64,000 nucleotides of DNA from Jeotgalibacillus haloalkalitolerans (lineage in GTDB: Bacteria > Bacillota > Bacilli > Bacillales > Jeotgalibacillaceae): positions 124,001-188,000 of the forward strand of contig NZ_JAXQNN010000004.1 of assembly GCF_034427455.1 (NCBI RefSeq), written 5' to 3'. Positions 53,017 through 63,130 of the stretch are shown in pieces (the stretch's first letter is position 1; each line of letters begins with the position of its first letter). The position numbers and the translations under genes are program-made. The notes beneath the pieces were generated by a model. It did no database searches and was not told the origin of the DNA. It saw only the letters and a program-made list of their open reading frames with translations.

Positions 53017-53925
53017 TTATTCACCAATCTCATTCGTCAGTGTGCCGATTCCCTGGACGGAGACTTTGATCTGGTCACCTTTTTTAAGGAACTTAGGCGG
53101 ATTGAAGCCTTTGCCTACTCCGGCTGGTGTGCCGGTTGCGATCACATCTCCCGGCTCAAGTGTCATTCCTTTTGACAGTGTGGAGATAATCTCTTCAATT
53201 GAAAAGATCATATCTGATGTGTTTCCGTCCTGTCTGATTTCATCGTTTACTTTTGTGACGATGCTCAGCTTGTGAGGATGTGGAATTTCATCTTTTGATA
53301 CAAGGAATGGACCCATTGGACACGTTTCATCCAGGCTTTTTCCAAGGAAAAACTGTTTATGTCTGCTTTGCAGGTCTCTTGCTGTAATGTCATTGACGAT
53401 TGTATAGCCGAAGACATAATCAATTGCCTGTTTTTCAGGAATATTCTTTCCTCTTTTACCAATCACGATTGCCAGTTCACCTTCATAATCAAGCTGATCT
53501 GTCAACTCTTCATAAGATGGCACTAACGCGTTATCCCCTGTAATCGAAGTAGAGGCTTTTGTAAAGACAACCAGTTCTTCAGGGAGATCTTTTTCGGATC
53601 CCATTTCAAGGACGTGATCACGGTAGTTTTTGCCGATGCACATTACATTTTTAGGAGTACGTGGTACTGGTGCTTCCCAGACGAGATCTTCAAATTTCAC
53701 TTTATATCGTGAAACGTGATCACTTTCTTCAGCTGCACGAATACATTTTCTGACTGTCTCCTGTAATTCCATTCCGCTTTGAATACCTTCAAGCAGTGTT
53801 GCAGGTACGTTTTCATTTGGAATCAGCTCTTTATGAATTCTGACGATATTCCATGCTGCTTCCTCTCGCTTTACTTTTACACCGTAAAGTAGTTTGTCTT
53901 CAAAACGGAAAGATAGAAATTTCAT
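53017..53925 (-). CDS. yisK: Fumarylacetoacetate hydrolase-family protein (YisK-like)
   Basis: A 302-residue FAH-superfamily enzyme. It has the metal-site Glu/Asp segments DYEGELAIVIGKRGKNI and the family motif NDITARDLQSRHKQFFLGKS, with FLVSKDEIPHP and GDVIATGTPAGVGKGF further on. B. subtilis YisK has oxaloacetate decarboxylase activity and has been tied to the cell-shape protein Mbl. ATG 53925, preceded by AAGGAG at 10 nt, fits the family; the frame opens further upstream without a ribosome binding site. Confidence 0.92.
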   Translation of the reverse strand: MKFLSFRFEDKLLYGVKVKREEAAWNIVRIHKELIPNENVPATLLEGIQSGMELQETVRKCIRAAEESDHVSRYKVKFEDLVWEAPVPRTPKNVMCIGKNYRDHVLEMGSEKDLPEELVVFTKASTSITGDNALVPSYEELTDQLDYEGELAIVIGKRGKNIPEKQAIDYVFGYTIVNDITARDLQSRHKQFFLGKSLDETCPMGPFLVSKDEIPHPHKLSIVTKVNDEIRQDGNTSDMIFSIEEIISTLSKGMTLEPGDVIATGTPAGVGKGFNPPKFLKKGDQIKVSVQGIGTLTNEIGE

Positions 53926-53992
53926 TGAATGTACACTCCTTAAAATCTGAATTGTCCTTCTATTATACATTTTTTCTTCTATTCTTACAGTT

Positions 53993-55153
53993 TTATTTTC
54001 TGGAATACGACAGTTTTCTCCATAATTTCTCGACAGGCCCCTGATTAAATTTAGATAACCAGATTTCTGCGAAGATCACCTGCATAACAAATATCCCGAG
54101 CGCGATCAGTGTACCGGTCATCAGTGTGACTTCACCGTACAGACCAAATCCGTAATTATAGAAGATCAGCGTTCCGATAACAGATTGGGTCAGATAAGTT
54201 GTCAGCGCCATACGCCCTGTTTTCGCCAAAGGCTGAAGCAGCTTCACTGATACTGCTGCTGTCATAATGAGTAACAGCAGTGTCATATACCCCATCCCTA
54301 CAAGCGGTCCGCCAACGTAATCCTGCATAAAGACATAAGCCAGGTTCTGTTCTCCCCAGTAAGGAGCAGTTTTTAATGCAATGCCGATTCCTAAAAATAC
54401 CACCGTTAACATACCAAGCAGTTTCTTCTTTTCAGCTGCCCGCTGGAATAATTTCAACTTGGCTGCACCTGCTCCGATCATCATCAAAGGTAAAATGACG
54501 ATGATGATTGAAACAAATCCCTCAGGACTGTTTGCATATTCCCAGTCATCGAGACGCTGACCGAAAATCTGTGTAAATGTTCCGTTACCGTAGTTTGCCA
54601 CTGAGGATTCAATATCCTGTACTGAACTGAAATAAGTAACAGTCATCGGGTCCACCATGGAAGCGAAAAACATGATCCCTGTCAGGAGCCCTTGTGGCAA
54701 TAAATAAACAGTAAACCCAAGAATCAACAGCATTTTTCCGCTCAGCTTCAGCATCCAGATCAGAATAAACCCGGTAACAGCGTACGTAATCAGAATATCC
54801 CCTGACCACACTAAAAACGCATGTATCATGCCAATGCCCAGCAGAATGATTAATCTCCTGACAGCAAAAGAAGTAAAGACCGTACCCTTTTCTGATGCCC
54901 TCATAAATTGTATCGCCAGACCCGCTCCGAACATCATTGCAAAGATCGGGTAAAAGCTCGCCTGAACAAATACATCGATCCACCAGTAAACCGGCCTGTT
55001 AATAGAATCCCCCCACCATGCATACGGATCATAATAGTAAAAAGGTGAGTGAAATGAAATCATATTGACAATAAATATTCCAAGCAGAGAAAAACCTCTG
55101 ATCACATCGAGGTTCTGCATTCTCTGCTGTGAACCGATTGGCTGTAAACTCAA
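53993..55153 (-). CDS. DUF418-domain membrane protein (YeiB/YxaH-like)
   Basis: A 386-residue membrane protein with about ten helices. The N-terminal QNLDVIRGFSLLGIFIVNM is the hallmark of the DUF418/YeiB group, related to acyltransferase-3-like membrane proteins; the C-terminal DUF418 region (LTTYLTQSVIGTLIFYNYGF) is present. Function unknown. TTG 55153 is the start, with GGAGGG eight bases upstream. It begins 33 nt after addA, so may be read with it. Confidence 0.83.
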   Translation of the reverse strand: MSLQPIGSQQRMQNLDVIRGFSLLGIFIVNMISFHSPFYYYDPYAWWGDSINRPVYWWIDVFVQASFYPIFAMMFGAGLAIQFMRASEKGTVFTSFAVRRLIILLGIGMIHAFLVWSGDILITYAVTGFILIWMLKLSGKMLLILGFTVYLLPQGLLTGIMFFASMVDPMTVTYFSSVQDIESSVANYGNGTFTQIFGQRLDDWEYANSPEGFVSIIIVILPLMMIGAGAAKLKLFQRAAEKKKLLGMLTVVFLGIGIALKTAPYWGEQNLAYVFMQDYVGGPLVGMGYMTLLLLIMTAAVSVKLLQPLAKTGRMALTTYLTQSVIGTLIFYNYGFGLYGEVTLMTGTLIALGIFVMQVIFAEIWLSKFNQGPVEKLWRKLSYSRK

Positions 55154-55186
55154 AACATATCCCTCCGGCTGACCAGTCTATGCAGG

Positions 55187-58100
55187 TCAGTTCTCTTCTA
55201 CTTTAATCGTTAAATCAGCGTTGAAAAAGTATAAATAAACTTCATCAATTTTTCTGTTCAGGCTTTTTTCAAGTGCCTGGCGGTAAAGTGAAAGCTGAAG
55301 TCTGTAACGCTCCGCCAGCTTCGCGTTGACATCAGGGTCTGCGCGGTCTACATAATCCGTTTTGTAATCAAGCAGCACAAGCCCCTGATCATCTTCAAAC
55401 AGACAGTCTGCAATCCCCTGTATTAAGACCGGATCATCTACATTCAGTTGAATACCAGCTTCAGCCGGGGCAGCTGCATACGTAAACGGCACTTCACGTC
55501 TCACCTGATTTGCATTGATCATCCGTCTGCCAAGCGGTGACTGGAAAAATGACGCAACATGATTCAATCTGACCGTTTCCGCCTGTTCTTCAGTCAGAAT
55601 TTCACGCACCACAAGACTGGCAACTAACGATTCAATCTCTTCCCGCTCAGGGGTGTGCTGCAGCGGCACCTGCTGCATAACGGTATGCATAACTGTACCT
55701 TTTTCTGCAGCCGTCATTTTCTCCTGCTGAAGAAAAGCAGGACGCCCATATAATTTCTTAGAAGGCTTGACGATTGAATCTGCGCCGGTTTCATCCAGCG
55801 TTTCGTGCTGGCGTTTAATAGAAGAAACAGACTGCTTTGATTTAACCATTGCGGCTTCCTCGTATGGGTAGTGCCATTTCAGGCGATGCTGTATATCTTC
55901 ATGATGCTCACTTTGCCCCGGAACCGGCTCATGATTTCTCACATGTGTAAGCCATTCTGCCGCGGACTCCTCTTTTTTCTGTTCCTCAGTGAAAAGCTGC
56001 TTATGGTGCTGATGCATTTCCCATACTGACGGATCTTCAATCAGACCTGACTGGACAGAGTGAATCGCATGCGGGTGTCGCGCCAGTGCCGGACCGATCC
56101 AGTCGGCATAGGACCTGGCCCCTTTTCTCGTAAAGTCAGGCAGCAGCCATGATTTGTACGAGCCTGCCAGCGACCATTTTTCCTTTAATTTCTCTGCATC
56201 CGGCACTGTGGCAATCAGAATCAGCTCTTCTTTCGCCCGTGTCATCGCTACATAAAGCACACGCATTTCTTCAGCAAGGTTCTCCAGACGCTTTTTTTCT
56301 TTAAAAGCCATCTGCGGAAGCGTCGTGCTGCTGATCCTGTTTTCGATATCAACATATGATAATGCCAGGCCGAAATCTTTATCGAGCAGGTAACTGCCTC
56401 TCAGATCCATCTCATTGAACTGTCTGGCCATTCCCGAAATAAACACCACCGGGAACTCAAGCCCTTTACTTTTATGGATCGTCATCAGACGCACGACATC
56501 TTCCTGTTCACTCAGCGCTCTGGCAGCACCAAGGTCATCTCCTCTTTCCCGCATCCGCTCTACGAATCTTAAAAATCTGAACAGTCCGCGGAAAGAAGTG
56601 GATTCATATTGTCTCGACCGGTCATACAGTGCACGCAGGTTCGCCTGCCGCTGCTTGCCGCCGGGGAGCCCGCCGACAAAGTCATAAAACTGCGTATCTC
56701 TGAACAGCTGCCACACAAGCTCAGATACTGCGCCGGTTCTTGCAAGAGCCCGCCAGTTTCTGAGAGAAATTAAAAACCATGAACATTTTTCCTTCAGTTC
56801 AGTATCTTCATCACCTGAAGACATATAAGCCTGTAGTGCATTCCAGAAAGAACCTTTTGGGTCCGCTTTTCGGATCTTTGCGAGTTCCTCTTCTGTACAT
56901 CTGACAATCGGTGATCTGAGAACTGAGGCAAGCGGAATATCCTGAATCGGATTATCAATCACTTTCAGCAGTGACACCATTATCGCGACTTCTGTTGCAT
57001 CAAAATAGCCGGTTGACAGATCTGCATAAAGCGGGATCCCGGCCTGTCTGAATTCATCCATCATATCCGGCGTCCAGGTCATTGATCTCGTCAAGATCAC
57101 AATATCTCTGTACTCAAGCGGACGGTAAAGCTTCTTTTTCACATCATAGATCTGTCTGCCGCCATCAATCATACTGCGGATTTCCTTGATCATATAACGG
57201 GCTTCAAGCGTTGAACGTTCAAGCTCCCGTTCATCCATCACTTCTTCAGGCATCTCTTCCTGAGGTGCATCTTCATCAGCCTGGTCAATGACTGCGAATC
57301 TGACAGGCACAGTCAGATCTGTCGGGTAAGGTGCACCCGGAATCAGTTCTGCATCCTTGTCATAATCAATCTCCCCGACCATTTCACCCATAATCTGACG
57401 GAAAATAAAGTTGACTCCGTCAAGCACCTCCGGACGGCTTCTGAAGTTTTTAGCGAGATCGATTTTCTGACCGCTTCCAGCCTGCTGGAATGTCCGGTAT
57501 TTACCTAAAAACAGATTCGGTTCAGCGAGTCTGAACCGGTAAATTGACTGCTTCACATCCCCTACCATAAAGAGGTTACCGTCTTTTTCACCGCCTGATT
57601 TTACAAGCTGCAAAATCGTTTCCTGAACCATATTGGTATCCTGATACTCATCCACCAGCACCTCTTTGAACTGGTTCCTGTAATGGTAGGCTGCCTGGGA
57701 TGGTTCCCCCGTATCAGGATCACGCAGGATCTCAAGGCAAAAATGCTCAAGGTCATTAAAGTCTACAAGTCCACGCTCTTCTTTGGCAGCTTTAAATGCT
57801 TTTTCAAATGTTCTGACGAGTTCAACCAGTGTTGAAAGCCTGCCGGTCATCTGATTCATATCTTCAAGCAGCTGTTCAGGACTTCTGACAAAAAAGCCAT
57901 CTTTTAAATCATTGATCATTTTCTTCGCCTGATCACGCCATTTTTTCGCCTGCTCCACAAGCTCCTCATCAAAGTCGTCACCCTTACACGGCTTCAGCCT
58001 TCCCATCGAAAAGGAGGAAACGGCTGCTTCTGCTTCTTTCCATCCCGCGGCATGACGGACTTCATTCAACTGTCTGAGATCATCTTCAAAGTTGACTGCT

Positions 58101-58858
58101 CTCGGATAAGGGCCTCCGGGCTTCCGTGCTGTATCCAACGCTAAGTTAATCAGCTCAATGGCTCCTTCAGCCTCCAGCTGCACGTGAAACAGCACATAGT
58201 TCGCAAGCGGATGATCATCAATCTGAACATGTTCTGTCTCATGTAACGAGACAATCCCATCAAGCCAGGTGTCCGGATCAGCATGCGAACGCGAAAAGGT
58301 ATGAAGCTTTCTGATCATCTGATGAAGCGCATCATCGCTCCGGTCATTCGTCACCGCTTCCACTAATTCAATAAATGCATGATTGTCCGGAATCCCATAT
58401 TCGTGCTCAAGAATTTCTTCCACCACTTCATCCTTTAAAAGCTCGGCTTCCGTATCATCCGCAATTCTGAATCCGGGATCTATATCAATCAGGTAGTAGT
58501 ATTTTCTGATGACTTCAAGACAGAAGGAGTGAAGCGTTGAAATGGACGCTTTATTAATCAGTGTCAGCTGCTTTCTCAAATGCCTCGATTCAGGATCAGC
58601 AGCGAGTGCTTTTTCAAGCGCTTCGCCGACGCGGTGCTTCATTTCAGCAGCGGATGCATTGGTAAAAGTTACGACTAGCAGTTCATCTATATCTGTCGGC
58701 TGATCGGTATCAAGTACTTTTTGAATTAACCGCTCGACAAGTACGGCTGTTTTTCCTGAGCCGGCAGCGGCAGCGACAAGAATATCACTGCCCTTTTCAA
58801 AAATGGCACGCCACTGTGCATCAGTCCATGTTACATGTTCAGGTTTGACTGGAATCAT
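55187..58858 (-). CDS. addA: AddA, helicase-nuclease subunit A
   Basis: The helicase and nuclease subunit of AddAB, which processes double-strand ends for RecA loading; 1223 residues. Walker A AAGSGKT is at 31-37, motif II is VDEYQDTN, the later MTIHKSKGLEFPVV and RVLYVAMTRAKEEL motifs complete the UvrD-type core, and the C-terminal RecB-type nuclease has LLDYKTDY near 1165. The ATG overlaps the addB stop as ATGA. Confidence 0.97.
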   Translation of the reverse strand: MIPVKPEHVTWTDAQWRAIFEKGSDILVAAAAGSGKTAVLVERLIQKVLDTDQPTDIDELLVVTFTNASAAEMKHRVGEALEKALAADPESRHLRKQLTLINKASISTLHSFCLEVIRKYYYLIDIDPGFRIADDTEAELLKDEVVEEILEHEYGIPDNHAFIELVEAVTNDRSDDALHQMIRKLHTFSRSHADPDTWLDGIVSLHETEHVQIDDHPLANYVLFHVQLEAEGAIELINLALDTARKPGGPYPRAVNFEDDLRQLNEVRHAAGWKEAEAAVSSFSMGRLKPCKGDDFDEELVEQAKKWRDQAKKMINDLKDGFFVRSPEQLLEDMNQMTGRLSTLVELVRTFEKAFKAAKEERGLVDFNDLEHFCLEILRDPDTGEPSQAAYHYRNQFKEVLVDEYQDTNMVQETILQLVKSGGEKDGNLFMVGDVKQSIYRFRLAEPNLFLGKYRTFQQAGSGQKIDLAKNFRSRPEVLDGVNFIFRQIMGEMVGEIDYDKDAELIPGAPYPTDLTVPVRFAVIDQADEDAPQEEMPEEVMDERELERSTLEARYMIKEIRSMIDGGRQIYDVKKKLYRPLEYRDIVILTRSMTWTPDMMDEFRQAGIPLYADLSTGYFDATEVAIMVSLLKVIDNPIQDIPLASVLRSPIVRCTEEELAKIRKADPKGSFWNALQAYMSSGDEDTELKEKCSWFLISLRNWRALARTGAVSELVWQLFRDTQFYDFVGGLPGGKQRQANLRALYDRSRQYESTSFRGLFRFLRFVERMRERGDDLGAARALSEQEDVVRLMTIHKSKGLEFPVVFISGMARQFNEMDLRGSYLLDKDFGLALSYVDIENRISSTTLPQMAFKEKKRLENLAEEMRVLYVAMTRAKEELILIATVPDAEKLKEKWSLAGSYKSWLLPDFTRKGARSYADWIGPALARHPHAIHSVQSGLIEDPSVWEMHQHHKQLFTEEQKKEESAAEWLTHVRNHEPVPGQSEHHEDIQHRLKWHYPYEEAAMVKSKQSVSSIKRQHETLDETGADSIVKPSKKLYGRPAFLQQEKMTAAEKGTVMHTVMQQVPLQHTPEREEIESLVASLVVREILTEEQAETVRLNHVASFFQSPLGRRMINANQVRREVPFTYAAAPAEAGIQLNVDDPVLIQGIADCLFEDDQGLVLLDYKTDYVDRADPDVNAKLAERYRLQLSLYRQALEKSLNRKIDEVYLYFFNADLTIKVEEN

Positions 58859-61800
58859 TGAATGTCTCCTCCTTCCCGGATTAAATCTTCTGCTTTTTTG
58901 GTTCTAAGTGAACGGTATTTGTTCTGTTCAAGCGCCGGGTCAAACTGACAGACTGAACGATATGAACAGAATTGACATGGTGTTCTCTTTTTATATTCAT
59001 AAGGGTCAATCGATACATCCCCCGCTTTGATTCTGTCACCGGCTGAGCGGAACATCGATCGCGTATGGGCTCTCATGTGATCAAACTGATCTCTGCTTGC
59101 CGTTTTTGAGTTCGAACGGAGCGTCCCATCTTTTTTCAATCCGGCAGATATAATCGAAGAGTTTCCTTCTTCAAGCGTCATATCCATCAGCCTGACGACT
59201 TCTTCATCTCCAAGGACGAGCCCCTTCATTTTGTACTTTTTCAGCATCTCTTCCTGCATTTCATCTGAACTCATTGGCTTTTTCGTCTTAACCACCGGGT
59301 TGTGCAGATGGAAATAAAGCACACCTGCAGGTTCGGCTTCAGTGTGAACAAGCTTTGGTGAATTTGTCATTGCTACATCCAGATACGTCATCATCTGCAG
59401 CGAGAGTCCATAATACATTTCAGTAAAATCAAGATCTCTGACACTCGACTTATAATCTATGACTCTCAAATAGACTTTCCCGTCACTTCTCGCCTGATCC
59501 ACACGGTCAATTCTGCCCTGCAGTGACATCGTGTCCCCGTCACTTAAAAGGATCTTATGTGGCGGCAGTTCCTGACCGGGTCCAAACCCAAGCTCCACTC
59601 TCAGCGGTTCAAAGTCTCCCGCTCTTGCATGTTCACTTAGAATATAGGAAGCCTGACGAATAACCGCCTGCAGCTTTTTCGCGATATAACGGTATTTATT
59701 TGAGCTGTTTAGAATATCATACTGAAGCTGCGGACCGATATGGCTGACTGCCTGATGAGCGAGTTCAGCGCATTGCCGCTGGGACAGACTCTTCCAGCTG
59801 ATGCCTTTTTGCAGTAACTCTTCTGAAATCCATCTGAGCGCTGCATGGAACAGCTCTCCTATGTTTGGCGCATCCAGCCTGAAGATACTCCGTTCATGAA
59901 GCCTCAGCCCGTGGCTTGAAAAGTGCTGGAATGCACAGCTGTTCATCCGCTCGATCCTGGACACACTCGCCATCATGGAGCTTCCATACAGGCTCTCTGC
60001 TGTGTCCCTCGAGAGTGGGTTTGCCACATTTTCATAAAACAAGCCGGATAAAATACGTTTGCTCTCCTGCTTCCAGAACGGATCTGTGACATAAAAGTTA
60101 TAAACATCCCGCCAGATGTCTTCAACAGGGTAATCTTTTCTCAGCTGCTGAAGCTGTGACGTCATAAAGGATGCTGTCGGAAGCGGATGACAGATATAAT
60201 CAAGCTGCTGATCACCCGGAACTTCCACAGGATCATTCACCGCAAGCATTAACCGGTGTTCAGGTAAAATGCCTGTGACCTTTTTAATATAAGGTGACAC
60301 AATCAGCGATTTCCCTTCTTCATCTGCTAGCGGATAGGAAATATAGAGCTTTTCTGATGGGGATGTAAACGCACGGTAGGCAACAAAATCCTCATCCTGC
60401 AGCTTCTCTCTGGTGCCCGGTGCAAGCTGCATACCTGCCCGTTCCATAAAGATCCGGTCATCTTCAGCTAAAATGCCATCATCCTGCATTCTCGCAGGCA
60501 TCACACCGTCATTTACACCAAGTACAAATGATGCGCAGACGGCCGGCAGCCTGGAAAGTTCCAGGTCAGCAATAATCACCTGGTCGATCGAAGGCGGAAC
60601 AAGGGAAAACTCCAGTGTTTCCATACCGGAGTCCAGAATGTCACTGAATTCCTGAAGCGGCATTTTGTCTTCGCCTGTAATTTCAACGAACTGATCAAGC
60701 AGTTCCACGACTGCATCCCACGCCTGATCATGTTCTCTTGCAGACTCCACATCCCCTTTTTCTTCAGCCGTTGCTGACATCTGTTCAAGCTTCAGCGGGA
60801 CTTCAAGCTCTTCAAGCAGAACAAATACAGCCTCACAATAATCGTGTACAGTTCCTGATTTTTTCAGGCGCTGTTCAAACCGGTCAATCGGCGCTGTGAT
60901 CATATTACGTGCTGCATTCAGATCATCCTGAATCATCTTCTCTTCATCGTTTTGCGGCACTCTTACAAAATCGAGTCCTCTGAACTGCTTGTAATAAAAC
61001 TCACTCTTCCATCGGTCACCGTGAATCCCCTGTGCCAGAACATAGTTTTCAAGTCTGTCCATCTGCCCGCGCAGCAGTTCATGATCGGCTTCTACAGGGA
61101 AAAGAAGCTCTGTCTTTACCGCCCTGAAGACTGCTTCATAGCGCCAATGCTTCGTAACAGTCTCAAGCGCTGAACGGATAAACTCAATCAGCGGATGATT
61201 AAGCATCGTTCTTTTTTTATCTATAAAGTAAGGAATCTCATAATCTTTGAAAACCGGTTCAATGATTTCATGATAAGCATCGCCATTACGGGTTAGTACC
61301 GCGATATCTTTATAACGGTAGCCTTCATTCCGCGCAAGCTTCCTGACTTCACGTGCGACAGCTTCTGTTTCCGCTCTTCTGTTCGTTGCTTCAATGAGGG
61401 TCATATCCGTCTGACCCTCATACACTGATCCGAACTTTTCAAATGACTGTTCTAGATGGGCCAGCCCTTTCCCTTTGTACTTTGCGTTTCCCCCCAGCTG
61501 AATGACTTCAGCTTTTTCCCCTGCGTTAACCGCAATCTCCTTTAAACGGTTGACTGTATCCGTTGTCTGTCTGAATAAAAGCGGATCAGGCGAGTGCAGG
61601 TCCGCTGTAACTGCTGCTGTCATTGATTTTGACTTCTCGAGCAGCTTTTCTATAACGAGATATTCCTGCGGTGTAAAGCTGTGAAACCCATCAAGGTAAA
61701 TATCTGCCCGGCTGAGGAGATCAGAGTCTTTGATCTTTTCAGCAAGCAGTCGTAAATAATCCTCTGAATCTATGTATTTATCTTTTAACTGGTCATCAAA

Positions 61801-62298
61801 TCCTGAATAAATCCGCTCAATATCCTTCAGCTTATCCAGCAGTGCTTTCGGTGCGATTTCACTGATTTCAGCTGTTTTTTCGAGCAGGTCCTCCGGCTGA
61901 ATACAATATCGCCTGAACTCTGTCAGCATTTTTTCCACATGACCGACAAAGCCGTGTTTTCCCGCAGCACGTCCAAACATGACCATTTGATCCTTGTGCT
62001 CATTGATCAGTTTTCTAACGAGCATGCTTGCCCCTGTATGGTTAATATGTATGCGCGCGGCTCCACCTGTTTCCTGAAGAATTCTCCACGCAAGTCGGGT
62101 AAAACTCAGCACCTGCACCCTGACCATTCCACCTGTTTCAATTGCCAGACGGTATTCTGACTGGAAGGTCATCTGTTCAGGTACGATCAGAAGAATGGGA
62201 TCTCCTGAGGGGTTTTCTTTGACCTTAGCGGTAATTTCACTCATCAGGCTGTCTGTTTTACCGGTTCCGGAACGTCCTGTTTTGATTATAAGCGGCAT
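58855..62298 (-). CDS. addB: AddB, helicase-nuclease subunit B
   Basis: The partner subunit that scans for Chi and carries the second nuclease, 1147 residues. An N-terminal GRSGTGKT Walker A (8-15) is intact; the nuclease core has RVIDYKSS, and the Fe-S cluster Cys residues are one in MNSCAFQHF and three in CQFCSYRSVC (1108, 1111, 1117). AAAGGAGG precedes the ATG. Both AddA and AddB nucleases keep their motifs. The operon is addB-addA and possibly DUF418-yisK. Confidence 0.97.
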   Translation of the reverse strand: MPLIIKTGRSGTGKTDSLMSEITAKVKENPSGDPILLIVPEQMTFQSEYRLAIETGGMVRVQVLSFTRLAWRILQETGGAARIHINHTGASMLVRKLINEHKDQMVMFGRAAGKHGFVGHVEKMLTEFRRYCIQPEDLLEKTAEISEIAPKALLDKLKDIERIYSGFDDQLKDKYIDSEDYLRLLAEKIKDSDLLSRADIYLDGFHSFTPQEYLVIEKLLEKSKSMTAAVTADLHSPDPLLFRQTTDTVNRLKEIAVNAGEKAEVIQLGGNAKYKGKGLAHLEQSFEKFGSVYEGQTDMTLIEATNRRAETEAVAREVRKLARNEGYRYKDIAVLTRNGDAYHEIIEPVFKDYEIPYFIDKKRTMLNHPLIEFIRSALETVTKHWRYEAVFRAVKTELLFPVEADHELLRGQMDRLENYVLAQGIHGDRWKSEFYYKQFRGLDFVRVPQNDEEKMIQDDLNAARNMITAPIDRFEQRLKKSGTVHDYCEAVFVLLEELEVPLKLEQMSATAEEKGDVESAREHDQAWDAVVELLDQFVEITGEDKMPLQEFSDILDSGMETLEFSLVPPSIDQVIIADLELSRLPAVCASFVLGVNDGVMPARMQDDGILAEDDRIFMERAGMQLAPGTREKLQDEDFVAYRAFTSPSEKLYISYPLADEEGKSLIVSPYIKKVTGILPEHRLMLAVNDPVEVPGDQQLDYICHPLPTASFMTSQLQQLRKDYPVEDIWRDVYNFYVTDPFWKQESKRILSGLFYENVANPLSRDTAESLYGSSMMASVSRIERMNSCAFQHFSSHGLRLHERSIFRLDAPNIGELFHAALRWISEELLQKGISWKSLSQRQCAELAHQAVSHIGPQLQYDILNSSNKYRYIAKKLQAVIRQASYILSEHARAGDFEPLRVELGFGPGQELPPHKILLSDGDTMSLQGRIDRVDQARSDGKVYLRVIDYKSSVRDLDFTEMYYGLSLQMMTYLDVAMTNSPKLVHTEAEPAGVLYFHLHNPVVKTKKPMSSDEMQEEMLKKYKMKGLVLGDEEVVRLMDMTLEEGNSSIISAGLKKDGTLRSNSKTASRDQFDHMRAHTRSMFRSAGDRIKAGDVSIDPYEYKKRTPCQFCSYRSVCQFDPALEQNKYRSLRTKKAEDLIREGGDIQ

Positions 62299-62375
62299 GG
62301 TTGTGCCTCCTTTATCATTTGCATATAGCTATTATCTTACAATTGGCTGTTAATGAAAAGTGATGGGGAAATGAA

Positions 62376-62417
62376 AACAGGCCGGACTTTGCATCTAAAT
62401 GCAAGGTCCAGCCTGTT
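62376..62417. terminator. Long hairpin between the signal peptidase gene and addB
   Basis: AACAGGCCGGACTTTGCAT / ATGCAAGGTCCAGCCTGTT, 19 bp with one mismatch and one wobble, followed by TTTTCATTT on the minus strand. The type A repeat starts at the next base (62418). Confidence 0.85.
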
Positions 62418-62556
62418 AACCGGTTCACTGCGCTTCAGGCGGACGCTTTCCTGGATGAGCCGTTTTGTGGCTCCATTAGACCTCCTCGCCTTCGACTGTG
62501 GGGGCTCAGCTTCCAACTAATCGTCCCGGAGTCGCCGCCTTACGCTTCGCTCACCT
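62418..62556 (+). repeat. Dispersed GC-rich intergenic element, type A, copy 9
   Basis: It starts AACCGGTTCACTGCGCTTCA, then GGCGGACGCTTTCC, and ends TCGTCCCGGAGTCGCCGCCT followed by TACGCTTCGCTCACCT. The middle holds CCTCGCCTTCGACTG and GGGGGCTCAGCTTCC. It is the fullest type A copy, about 139 nt. Confidence 0.9.
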
Positions 62557-62578
62557 GAAATTTCTGTATCAATCCTGA

Positions 62579-63130
62579 TTACTCATAAAATCTTATATCC
62601 AGTTCATTCAGCGGCCAGTATCTGAGGTTGACTTTGCCAACGACTGAGTCCTGGTCGATGAAGCCGAAGATGCGGCTGTCGAGGCTGTTCTCGCGGTTGT
62701 CACCGAGTACAAACAGCTGTCCTTCAGGTACTTCTGTTTCTCCTGTCAGTTCTTCAAGTGTAAAATCACCTGTTAACCGTTTGCCGTCTTCTCTGAATTC
62801 TTCAAGGTAAGGCTCTTCGTAATATTCGCCGTTAATATATAGCTGATCGTCTTCATAAGAGATTTCATCCCCCGGAAGTCCGATGACTCTTTTTACATAA
62901 TCTTCTGATTCACTTGCATGAAAGACAATGACATCAAATCTGTCGAAGTCCCCGACTGTATAACCAATTTTATTAATGACCAGCTTGTTGCCATCCTGCA
63001 GTGTAGGCTGCATGGATACTCCTTCTACAACATAATTTGAAAAAAGGAAAATGCGGACCAGTAATACAATAACGACTCCTACTGCTAATGCTTTGAGCCA
63101 TTCGAAGCTTTCTTTTTTCCACGATTCCAT
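62579..63130 (-). CDS. Type I signal peptidase (SipS/SipV family)
   Basis: It removes signal peptides from exported proteins at the outer face of the membrane; 183 residues. An N-terminal helix (LKALAVGVVIVLLVRIFLF) is followed by box B with the catalytic Ser (GVSMQPTL), box D with the catalytic Lys (YVKRVIGLPGD) and box E (LGDNRENSLDSR). TTGGAGAATAG precedes the ATG, inside the end of the upstream gene. In B. subtilis sipV follows yhjE; the same pair is seen here. Confidence 0.95.
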   Translation of the reverse strand: MESWKKESFEWLKALAVGVVIVLLVRIFLFSNYVVEGVSMQPTLQDGNKLVINKIGYTVGDFDRFDVIVFHASESEDYVKRVIGLPGDEISYEDDQLYINGEYYEEPYLEEFREDGKRLTGDFTLEELTGETEVPEGQLFVLGDNRENSLDSRIFGFIDQDSVVGKVNLRYWPLNELDIRFYE

